11,627 bases of DNA from CAYTLW01 sp964438735 (GTDB lineage Bacteria; Myxococcota_A; UBA9042), in contig CAYTLW010000187.1 of the NCBI GenBank assembly GCA_964438735.1, forward strand, positions 1 through 11,627, given 5' to 3'. Below, piece after piece: positions 1 to 6,900 of this stretch. Both the position numbers and the translations under genes were made by a program. The notes under the pieces were generated by a model that ran no database searches, was not told where the DNA came from, and was given only the letters and a program-made list of their open reading frames with translations. How positions within the stretch are numbered: position 1 is the stretch's first letter; each line of letters begins with the position of its first letter.

Positions 1-88
1 CAATTGGCCTACGTCTGCCGGCGTGCCGCTGATCCCCTTCTCGTTTTCGGGTCGAGGCGTCGTCATCCACAAAGAGGATCTTGCTCAT
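1..88 (-). CDS. Response regulator, N-terminal fragment (runs off left edge)
   Basis: The visible start codes for MSKILFVDDDASTR. This is the classic first beta strand plus acidic pocket (the three Asp of VDDD) of a receiver domain. The ATG overlaps the TGA of the upstream histidine kinase (ATGA), the usual translationally coupled kinase-regulator arrangement, so the partner should be the cognate regulator. Only about 29 codons are visible, so the output domain is unknown. I infer an NtrC-like sigma-54 activator from the sigma-54 promoter and enhancer-like repeats across the intergenic region. Oddly, after residue 15 the translation becomes Arg/Gly-rich and does not look like receiver helix 1, which may reflect a frameshift or a junction close to the edge. 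Confidence 0.7.
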   Translation of the reverse strand, partial: MSKILFVDDDASTRKREGDQRHAGRRRPI

Positions 89-1884
89 GGCTCGCCCTCC
101 TTCGGCGGGTCTGACGGGATATCCAATGCAAATACCGCGCCGCACTCGGAGCCACCGCGGTAGGTGAGCGTGCCGTGCATCTCGCGCGCAAACCGCCTGC
201 AGATCGACAGACCCAGGCCCGTGCCACCGCTGCGCCAGGACGCGAATGGGCGGAATGCTTGAACCGACTGCTCCTCATTCAGTCCCGGACCCTCATCCCG
301 CACCTCGATCACGACGCCGCTACCTCCCATTTCGGCCACCACGACGACGCTGCCGCCGTCTGGTTGGGCCTGGATCGCGTTGGTGACCAGGTTGACCAGG
401 ATGTGACGTAGTGCGTTGCGATCAATGCGCAAGGGCCCTTGCAGTAAGGACAAATCCGAATCGAGGCGGACCCCCGATCTCTGCGCGTCTGCTCGAACCA
501 GGCCAAACACCTCGCGCGTAAGCGTCGCCAGGTCGACCTCTGTAGCCTCTTTTGCCGTACGTCGGGCCAGGCGCAGATAACGTTCCACGTAGTCGTTGAT
601 GACGACCACATCTTTGGCCTGCTCGTCGAGGATCGCCGTGCCCAGCTCAGGGTCGAGGTCGCCCGCCCGGCGCAGCGCCCTGTGAAGACGTTGATTGGCG
701 ATCGACAGGGCGTTCAGCGGCGTACGCACCTCGTGGGCAAAAGTGGCCGCCAGCTCCCCGACTGCAGCCAGCCGATCCTGGGCCGCCAGGTCCCACTTGG
801 CCTCCAGGATGCGGCCGTGCGCCGTCTCCAGGTCGCGCGTACGAGCGGCGACCTTCTCCTCCAACACCTCATTCAGGCGGCGCACTTCCGCGTGGGCTTC
901 GCGCACGGCGCTGAGCCGGCGCATGCCATCCCGCCGCAGCCACCAGGCCATGAACGCCAGGACCAACAGGATCGCGCCCAATACGAGGGCGCCATTGCGC
1001 AGGACAGGCTGAACAGGCGCCACGCTGGCGGCCTGCTTGGAGGCGATGCCGACGCTGATCTGGGCATTGCCAGCGGTCGCCACGGCTGTGGCGATGAGGT
1101 AGTCGACGTTGTCGATCCGGGCGCTTCGCAAACCGCTTCGGGCCAGTGGCCGCGGCGTCGCTTCCCGTTCGGCGTGGCACCTGGCGCAGGAGGCGTCGCT
1201 GCCGCCCAGCCGGCCGCCCACATCGTGCCCCCCGCCGGGCCATGTCAGGATGGCGCCGTCGCTGCCCAGCAGGAAGGGCTGGCTGCGGGGATCCGGCCGG
1301 AGATCACCCAGGGCGCCTGCCCCGATCACCTTCCAGTCGGCCACCAGCGCCACGTGCGTGGCGTCGGCGCCCTCCTCGTTCGAGTGCCGCGCCGTGGCCA
1401 CAATCAGGGTCCGATCGCCGCGCTGAATTCGCGCGATGCAGATCTCGTCACCAGGCTCCGGGCACGCGTTTCGCGCCGACCTGACCGCAGCCAGTGTGTC
1501 CTTGTCCAGGCCGTCGGGAGGCATGACCGCCATCTCCCCATGGCCATCGATCAGCCCGGCGACGATGCCGTGGTTGCCCAGCAGCCTGACCACGTGATGC
1601 ACCAGCTGCCGGGCGTTCGGGTTGGCCGCATGGATGGTCACCCCCGTGTGGGAGAGCAGGCTGAGGAACTTCTGCATCTCCTCGAAGACCTCGCTCAACC
1701 GATCGGCGGCGTTGTCCACATCGTGCTGCAACGTCCGACCGTAGTTGTCCACGGAGGTCCGCTCGAATCGCCTGCTGATGTCGGCCGCGGCCAGCAACAG
1801 CAGTCCCGGCAGCGCCAACGTCGCCGCGATCAGCGGCCAGCCAGCGCCCACCGCCGGTCTCGCCCTCGTGTCTGTGTCGCCCAT
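85..1884 (-). CDS. Membrane sensor histidine kinase with periplasmic c-type heme motif
   Basis: 599 aa. One membrane segment lies near residues 16-36 and a second at about 297-316, enclosing a periplasmic region of some 260 residues. That region contains CARCH (C233, C236, H237), a single c-type heme attachment site, plus two further Cys (C141, C149). A coiled-coil linker (about 322-365) leads to a HisKA H-box with phospho-acceptor H384 in the AHEVRTPLN context. The HATPase_c domain follows, with an N-box around N498/N502, a DEGPGL G1 motif (D530) and a GGTGLGLS G2 motif (553-560). No HAMP domain is evident. The start is fixed by AAGGAG six nt upstream. The stop overlaps the start of the response regulator. 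The kinase core is certain. Covalent heme is inferred from the motif and its periplasmic placement; the ligand could be redox state, oxygen, NO or CO. The gene is divergent from a multiheme cytochrome, its probable target. Confidence 0.93.
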   Translation of the reverse strand: MGDTDTRARPAVGAGWPLIAATLALPGLLLLAAADISRRFERTSVDNYGRTLQHDVDNAADRLSEVFEEMQKFLSLLSHTGVTIHAANPNARQLVHHVVRLLGNHGIVAGLIDGHGEMAVMPPDGLDKDTLAAVRSARNACPEPGDEICIARIQRGDRTLIVATARHSNEEGADATHVALVADWKVIGAGALGDLRPDPRSQPFLLGSDGAILTWPGGGHDVGGRLGGSDASCARCHAEREATPRPLARSGLRSARIDNVDYLIATAVATAGNAQISVGIASKQAASVAPVQPVLRNGALVLGAILLVLAFMAWWLRRDGMRRLSAVREAHAEVRRLNEVLEEKVAARTRDLETAHGRILEAKWDLAAQDRLAAVGELAATFAHEVRTPLNALSIANQRLHRALRRAGDLDPELGTAILDEQAKDVVVINDYVERYLRLARRTAKEATEVDLATLTREVFGLVRADAQRSGVRLDSDLSLLQGPLRIDRNALRHILVNLVTNAIQAQPDGGSVVVVAEMGGSGVVIEVRDEGPGLNEEQSVQAFRPFASWRSGGTGLGLSICRRFAREMHGTLTYRGGSECGAVFALDIPSDPPKEGEP

Positions 1885-1991
1885 TTGTCGCTCCTTTTCG
1901 GCCAGGCATCACGCCCGACCGGTGGGTCGCTGCGACTCGCTCCCATGCTAGGCCCCCACTGGTCGGATATGGCCGCCGTTCGGAGTCGATC

Positions 1992-2006
1992 GGGTCATTT
2001 TGACCG
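1992..2006. promoter_or_regulatory. Operator/enhancer repeat 1 (GGGTC-N5-GACCg)
   Basis: GGGTCATTTTGACCG is the first of three near-identical dyads with half-sites GGGTC/GACCC separated by five A/T-rich bases. One outer base deviates. Its centre is about 236 bp upstream of the predicted cytochrome transcription start. The position upstream of a sigma-54 promoter suggests an activator binding site for the adjacent response regulator (inference). Confidence 0.65.
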
Positions 2007-2023
2007 GGTGTTGAGCGGCCGGC

Positions 2024-2038
2024 GTGTCGAATTGACCC
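2024..2038. promoter_or_regulatory. Operator/enhancer repeat 2 (GtGTC-N5-GACCC)
   Basis: GTGTCGAATTGACCC is the second dyad, with one deviation from the GGGTC-N5-GACCC consensus. It lies 32 bp (about three helical turns) centre-to-centre from repeat 1, which places both on the same DNA face. Confidence 0.65.
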
Positions 2039-2064
2039 GGCTGGCGCAGGTGCACCGGGGCGTT

Positions 2065-2079
2065 GGGTCGAAATGACCC
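2065..2079. promoter_or_regulatory. Operator/enhancer repeat 3 (GGGTC-N5-GACCC)
   Basis: GGGTCGAAATGACCC is the perfect copy of the dyad. It lies 41 bp (about four turns) from repeat 2 and about 163 bp upstream of the predicted start site. That is within the usual range of upstream activating sequences for sigma-54 activators. Confidence 0.7.
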
Positions 2080-2209
2080 GTGATAACGCGCCGACAGCTT
2101 CGCAACGCCCGCCTGAAATGGCCCTCGCTCTCCCTTCTGCATGACGAGAGCCCCGGCGATCGAGAGACAGCAAGCCACATTGATCGACGTCAACTGCGGT
2201 GGATTCTCA

Positions 2210-2225
2210 TGGCCCGCTTCTTGCG
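2210..2225 (+). promoter_or_regulatory. Sigma-54 (RpoN) -24/-12 promoter
   Basis: TGGCCCGCTTCTTGCG fits the consensus TGGCACG-N4-TTGCW, with the invariant GG and GC at the required spacing and only two mismatches. Transcription should begin near 2236, giving a leader of about 60 nt before the cytochrome start codon at 2298. The placement between three upstream dyads and the gene supports it. It also argues against any start codon of the cytochrome upstream of 2236. Confidence 0.7.
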
Positions 2226-2283
2226 CCTGGACCGTGTCGGCGCTCACTGCGCCCGTCGGAAATGCAGGCGCCGATTTGCCTGC

Positions 2284-2289
2284 AGGAGG
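2284..2289 (+). promoter_or_regulatory. Ribosome binding site that fixes the cytochrome start
   Basis: A perfect AGGAGG lies eight nt before ATG 2298. An in-frame ATG at 2199 exists but sits upstream of the sigma-54 promoter, and the GTG at 2292 is only two nt from the Shine-Dalgarno. Starting at 2298 also yields a proper lipoprotein signal peptide. Confidence 0.85.
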
Positions 2290-2297
2290 TTGTGACG

Positions 2298-3623
2298 ATG
2301 ACAAAGGCAATGATTGGCAAATGGGCCCTGCTGCTCGCTCTGCCCCTGGTGGGCTGGGGCTGTGAAGGCGCAGCAGGCGAGACTGGACCGGCTGGCGACA
2401 AGGGCGCTGCAGGTGAAAAGGGCGACTCCGGCGCCAAGGGCGACACCGGCGCCAAGGGCGACAAGGGCGACAAGGGCGACGCTGGTGACAAGGGTGCCAA
2501 GGGCGACAAGGGCGACAAGGGCGACCCAGGCGCTGGCTGGAATCCCCCCACCTACGTCGGTACAGCCAAGTGCATCGAGTGCCACGCCTCTCATGGCGAG
2601 ACCTTCCTGCTCAGCGGCCACCCCTACAAGCTGACCAAGGTGACCGACGGCAAGGCGCCGACGCGACCCTATGACAGCAAGACCGGCGGCGTGCCGGATC
2701 CCCCGCTCGGCCTGAAGTGGACCGACATTTCCTACGTCATCGGCGGCTACGGCTGGAAGGCCCGCTACGTCAACAACGACGGCTACGTCGTCACCGGCAA
2801 GGCTGGCGACATGACCCAGTGGAACTTCAAGAACGACGTGGTCGGCAAGGGCACTGCCTGGGTCGCGTACCACGCCGGCGAGAAGAAGCCGTACACCTGT
2901 GGTACCTGCCACACCACCGGCTGGATTCCCTGCCCGGCGGACGACAAGACCTGCAAGAAGCAGGACGGTATGGAAGGCATGCACGGCAGTTTCGCCCAGG
3001 GCGGTGTGCACTGTGAGGCCTGCCATGGGCCCGGCAGCGAGCACGCGGCGCATCCCTACGCTATCGCGGCCGAAGTGGACGGTTCACCCGAGCTGTGCGG
3101 CAACTGCCACATCCGCGGCGGCATCGAGTCGGTCAACGCCAAGGGCGGCTTCATCAAGCACCACGAGCAGTACGAGGAGATGTTCCAGAGCAAGAAGCAC
3201 GCCATGCGTTGCGTGGACTGCCACGATCCGCACAAGAGCGCGAAGTACGCGGACGACAAGCTGAACCCCAACAAGGGCATCCGCCTGGGCTGCACCAACT
3301 GCCACGTCAACTACGACAAGAATCAGAAGTCGGACAAGATGAAGGGCGTCAAGTGCATCGACTGCCACATGCCGCGCGTGACCAAGTCCGCCTGGGGCGA
3401 CGCCGCCAAGTTCACCGGCGACATCCGCACCCACATCTTCTCGATCAATCCGCTCAAGGGCGCCAAGCAGTTCAACGACGCCGGCTCGGCTTCGATGCCG
3501 TGGATCACCCTGGATTGGGCGTGCAAGAACTGCCACAGCAAGGAAGGCCTGGCCAGCGAGCAGACCGACGACGCGTTGTCGACGCTCTCCATTGGCTACC
3601 ACACCAAGGCGCTCAGCAACTGA
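2298..3623 (+). CDS. Eight-heme c-type cytochrome lipoprotein with collagen-like stalk
   Basis: 441 aa. A basic/hydrophobic signal peptide (residues 1-21) ends in LVGWGC, a slightly atypical lipobox with C22 as lipid anchor. Residues 24-80 are 19 uninterrupted Gly-X-Y triplets rich in Lys and Asp (GDK, GAK), a bacterial collagen-like stalk. The rest is a multiheme domain with eight CxxCH sites, at C92, C201, C239, C267, C305, C332, C353 and C409. CHGPGSEH and CVDCHDPHK surround typical cytochrome c-554-like heme sites (Pfam cytochrome_C554-type, recognised by eye). Two non-heme Cys (C212, C219) lie between hemes 2 and 3. It should be exported and heme-loaded, then held on the outer membrane or periplasmic face as an electron carrier; no catalytic site is evident. 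Its promoter is sigma-54 type and it sits opposite a heme-bearing sensor kinase, so redox-controlled expression is likely. The true electron partner is unknown. Confidence 0.93.
   Translation: MTKAMIGKWALLLALPLVGWGCEGAAGETGPAGDKGAAGEKGDSGAKGDTGAKGDKGDKGDAGDKGAKGDKGDKGDPGAGWNPPTYVGTAKCIECHASHGETFLLSGHPYKLTKVTDGKAPTRPYDSKTGGVPDPPLGLKWTDISYVIGGYGWKARYVNNDGYVVTGKAGDMTQWNFKNDVVGKGTAWVAYHAGEKKPYTCGTCHTTGWIPCPADDKTCKKQDGMEGMHGSFAQGGVHCEACHGPGSEHAAHPYAIAAEVDGSPELCGNCHIRGGIESVNAKGGFIKHHEQYEEMFQSKKHAMRCVDCHDPHKSAKYADDKLNPNKGIRLGCTNCHVNYDKNQKSDKMKGVKCIDCHMPRVTKSAWGDAAKFTGDIRTHIFSINPLKGAKQFNDAGSASMPWITLDWACKNCHSKEGLASEQTDDALSTLSIGYHTKALSN
2367..2537 (+). repeat. Gly-X-Y (collagen-like) coding repeat, 19 triplets
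   Basis: In-frame nine-base units of the type AAGGGCGAC and close variants encode GDK/GAK/GEK triplets without a break. The near-identity at the DNA level suggests recent expansion by slippage, so the copy number may vary between strains. Pro is rare (two triplets); Lys in Y and Asp/Glu in X positions could stabilise a trimer through salt bridges, as in other bacterial collagens. Confidence 0.9.
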
Positions 3624-3643
3624 GCGTGCGACCCGTGTAGCGT

Positions 3644-3676
3644 CGCCCGGCCCATCACACCTTTTTCGGCCGGGCG
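3644..3676 (+). terminator. Stem-loop after cytochrome gene, possible terminator
   Basis: CGCCCGGCC (3644-3652) pairs perfectly with GGCCGGGCG (3668-3676) across a 15-nt loop. It starts 20 nt after the stop codon. The T5 run lies inside the loop rather than after the stem, so it is not a canonical intrinsic terminator. Confidence 0.45.
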
Positions 3677-3732
3677 GCGCGCCGGGTCCTGACACCACAC
3701 TGGTCGTCGGGGCGCGGCGCCCGGTGGCAGAG

Positions 3733-3752
3733 GGACCCCTGGTCCGGGGTCC
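3733..3752. repeat. Inverted repeat GGACCCC-N6-GGGGTCC
   Basis: A seven-bp perfect stem encloses a six-base loop (TGGTCC). It resembles in style the 20-bp palindrome at 11553-11572, which precedes the second copy of the hairpin module. Whether the two are related cannot be decided by eye. Confidence 0.5.
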
Positions 3753-3811
3753 GGCCACGCAACCTCGCCTCAGGACTGGATGCTCCTGCTGCCGGGCGCC
3801 GCAACTTCAGG

Positions 3812-3866
3812 ACTAACGCCCTCGTCTTCGAGCGCGTTGCGCTCGACTTGCTCACCGGTTCGCAAG
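3812..3866. repeat. Two-hairpin repeat module, copy A
   Basis: After an ACTAACGCC lead, hairpin 1 is CGAGCGC-GTT-GCGCTCG (3829-3845). After a single A, hairpin 2 is CTTGC-N10-GCAAG (3847-3866) with an inner ACCGGT palindrome. The copy at 11575-11627 keeps the same lead, order and one-base spacer, and base changes in the inner palindrome preserve pairing. This suggests a structured dispersed element (REP-like), not chance GC-rich sequence. Confidence 0.55.
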
Positions 3867-3891
3867 CCGACTCAGTTGTTCCCGCAAGTCC

Positions 3892-3967
3892 GGCGAGCAA
3901 GCTCGCCGCGCGAGCGAACCGCCGTCCGCTCGCGACGTTGTCCCGCCGGATTCTCAGTTCAGGCGGG
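3892..3967. repeat. Three consecutive stem-loops downstream of the ygfK-like gene
   Basis: Perfect inverted repeats follow one another. GGCGAGC-AA-GCTCGCC is at 3892-3907. CGCGAGCG with a 10-nt loop and CGCTCGCG is at 3909-3934. CCCGCC with a 14-nt loop and GGCGGG is at 3942-3967. For leftward transcription these follow the ygfK-like stop codon at once and could form a terminator or mRNA 3'-end stabiliser, although no U-tract is seen. Confidence 0.5.
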
Positions 3968-3985
3968 GAGCGCACGCCCCAGGTT

Positions 3986-6900
3986 TCAATCCAGGCGGGC
4001 GCTGTCTGGACCGTTGGGCAGCCACGGCAGCGAGCCTCGAACGCCCTCAAAGACGGCCAGCAGGTACGCAGCTGGTACCAGGGGCGTGCGGCTTTCGTCG
4101 CCGTTGGTCGCCCGCACCTGCACGTCCTGCACGGCCAGGCTCTGGCGATCCAGACCCACATCCAGCGATGGCGTGCGGTAGCGCAGGGTGTCGCCGATCT
4201 TCAACTCGTGGGTCTGCCCCTCGAATCGGCCATGAATGACGCCGTCGGCGCCGTCGTCGAGGATCATGAAGGCGTTGTTCGCCTCCGCGTCGAAGTCGGT
4301 CCGATCCAGGTACAGCCGCGGCTTGTCCACATAGGGTCGGCCCGAGGTCGGGCAGAACGTGGCGCAGTTGCCGCACTCGTTGCAGAAGTCGGTCAGCACC
4401 AGCACCTGCAGGCCCTGGTCGATGTGCACCGTGGAACCGATCTCGCGGCTCACCTCGCCGCCCGAAAGCACCAACTCCGGCAGGCGGGCCTCGATGGGAC
4501 GCGCCTTGTAGGTGATGAACGCCAGGTTCGGGCATACACCCACGCACAGGCTGCAGAAAGTGTCGCAATCCAGGCAGCGACTGGCCTCTTCGATGGCGTC
4601 CTGCTCGCTGTAGGCCAGGATCACCTCGCCAAAGCTGCGGCGCTCCTCCAGGGGGCTCTGCGGCACCGGCGTGCGCAGTTGGCGTCGGCCCCGACGCTCG
4701 ATCAGGTCTGCGATGTCGGCGTCGCTGATGGCCTTGTTCTGGCGCGCTGGTGGTCCCTCATGCTTGCGTCGAATGGCCGCGGCGATGATCTTGCCGTCCG
4801 CGGACGCCTTCACCGCCGAGCTGGGGCCATCCTGGGCCACGTCGCCGCCGGTGTAGACGTTGGGCAGCGAGGTCTCCAGCGTCGTCGGGTCGCAGGCGAT
4901 GGAGTTCCAGCGGGTGATCTCCGGGCTGCCGTCGTCGAAGAAGTCGATCACCGAGCGCTGGCTGATGGCCAGCAGCAACATGTCGCATGGGAAGGTCAGC
5001 TTCTCGCCCTCGATCGGCACCGGGCGACGACGTCCATCGGCCGCCTTGGGGCCCAGCTCCATCTTCTGGCAGATGAGCTGCTCGAGTTTGCCATCCTTGA
5101 CCACCAGGGAGTCCGGGCTGGCCAGTTCGTAGACCGGGATGCCTTCCTCGAGCAGTCCCTCGACCTCCTCCGGATCGGCCGGCATCTGCGAGATGGTGCG
5201 TCGGTAGACCAGCGACAGGTTGTGCTCGCCCGGCAGTCGGAAGACCGTGCGCGCCGCGTCCATGGCCACGTCACCGGCGCCGACGACGATGACATTGTCA
5301 CCCAGCGTCGGCGATCCACCATCGCGAACCTCGCGCAGGAAGCCGATGGCGTCGATGACCCCTTCAGCGTCCTCGTTGGCGAAGCCCAGCTGTTTACCCA
5401 GCTGCGCGCCGGTGCCGATGATGATGTGCTCGAAGCCCTCCTTGCGAAGGTCCGACAGCATGAAGTCCTTGCCGGCGGTCTGGCCGTAGCGGACCTCCAC
5501 GCCCAGGAAGGACAACATGCGCATGTCCTGGTCGATGCTGTCCTGGGGCAGGCGGTAGGACGGGATGGTGCCGCTGACCATGCCGCCGGGTTTGTCGAAT
5601 TGCTCGAAGATGGTGCAGCGATAGCCGGCGCGGGCCAGGTAGTTGGCCGCGGTCACGCCACAAGGACCGGCGCCGATGATGCCCACCCGGGTCTCCCGCG
5701 GTGCAGCCTTGGCTGGCCAGGCTGGCGTCGTCTCCCGATCCATGATGAAGCGCTTGATCTCGCGGATCGCCAGCGGCTCGTCGTAGTGGGTGCGGATGCA
5801 GGTGTCCTCGCATTTGCGATCGCAGATGCGGCCCAGGATCGCCGGGATGGCGCTGTCGGCGCGGGCGATGGCCACCGCGTCGTCGATGCGACCCTCGCGC
5901 ACCGCCGCCATGTACTGCGGCACGTCCTGGTCGACCGGGCATTCGTCGACGCAGGGCGCCTCGATGCAGTCGAACAGCTCCAGCTTGCGCGGAGTCTTGC
6001 TGTGCGCCGTATCCACATGCTCTTTGTGCAGCAGGTGGTCCTTGCGCATGTTGACGGCGTGGCCGCGCAGGTTATGCAGCCCGGCCGCGGCCCTCAGATG
6101 CCCGGCCAGGTCGAAGACCGTCTCCCCTGCGGCTTCGGCGTGGGTCTTGGCGGCAGCCCACAAACCGCCGCCTGCGCCGAGATCGCTGACCAGTTTGTCG
6201 GCCACGGGCGCCTCGACCGAGTCCAGCAGGCCGGGCAGGGCGTCGCCAAACCCGTCGCTCGCCGCGGCGCGCCGGACCACGAAGTCGTCGAGATCCTTGG
6301 CGCCCACTTCGGCCATGGCCGAGGCGGTGTTCTCCATGTACTGCTTCATGCGCAGATAGCCGCCCGACTTCAGGATGTCCGTGCACACGGTGACCGTCTT
6401 CATGCCCGCGGCGAGCAGGTCGGCCATGTTGAAGGCGTCCGCGCCGCCGGCGTACGACATGAGCAGTCTGCCGCCGAACTCGTCGGACAGGCGGGCCGCC
6501 AGGTTGCCGGTGATGGCCGCGAGCGGCCGGCCGGACAGGTACATCATCTTCTCACCCTCGGGGAAGACGTCGCGATGGTTGGTCACCTCGAGGGTATTGG
6601 AGAGCTTGACGCCGAAAACCACGCCCTTGTCCATGGCGGCGGCGCCCAGGCGGCGGAGCATGGGGATCGCGTCGACGTACTTCAGGTCATGGCCGAAGGC
6701 CTCGTCCGGCACCTCCACGTCCTCGTAACCCAACTCCTCATTGAGGATCTTGCGCACGCCATCAGGCCCCAGCAGCGTGGGATTCAACTTCACCGAGGTG
6801 TGCAGGTTGCGCTCGTCGATGAGGTAGCGGGAGATGCTCTCGATCTCGTCCGGCGGGCAGCCGTGCATGGTCGACAGGGTCATACTGTCGCTCATGCAAT

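Larger units (their letters stand above)
1885..2297. other. Divergent regulatory region between kinase operon and cytochrome gene
   Basis: This 413-bp stretch has no convincing gene. It holds three palindromic repeats (centres near 1999, 2031 and 2072), a sigma-54-type promoter at 2210-2225 for the rightward gene, and strong ribosome binding sites at both ends. I found no clear sigma-70 promoter for the leftward kinase operon; a TAGCAT-like -10 near its 5' side is too weak to call. A short inverted TTGA-N6-TCAA lies at 2180-2193, between the operators and the promoter, and is of unknown meaning. Confidence 0.8.
3624..3985. other. Hairpin-rich intergenic region between convergent genes
   Basis: This 362-bp stretch has no supportable gene. 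By eye it contains at least seven inverted repeats in a row: 3644-3676, 3733-3752, 3829-3845, 3847-3866, 3892-3907, 3909-3934 and 3942-3967. Part of it recurs at the right edge of the window. It must end transcription of the cytochrome gene from the left and of the ygfK-like gene from the right, but the density is more than termination alone needs. Confidence 0.75.

Noticed and set aside
682..2076. Plus-strand open frame of 464 codons opposite the sensor kinase
   Set aside because: It is antisense to a well-supported kinase, rich in Arg/Gln/His with no domain pattern, and covers the regulatory region.
2102..2124. TGGCCCTCGCTCTCCCTTCTGCA as a second sigma-54 promoter
   Set aside because: The GG-to-GC spacing is too long for RpoN; the 2210-2225 site has the right spacing.
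2199..2297. Earlier ATG start for the cytochrome
   Set aside because: It lies upstream of the sigma-54 promoter and would bury the signal peptide inside the protein; AGGAGG before 2298 fits better.
3981..3992. GTTTCAATCC, similar to the end of some CRISPR repeats
   Set aside because: It is a single occurrence, overlaps the stop codon region of the ygfK-like gene, and no repeated spacing follows.
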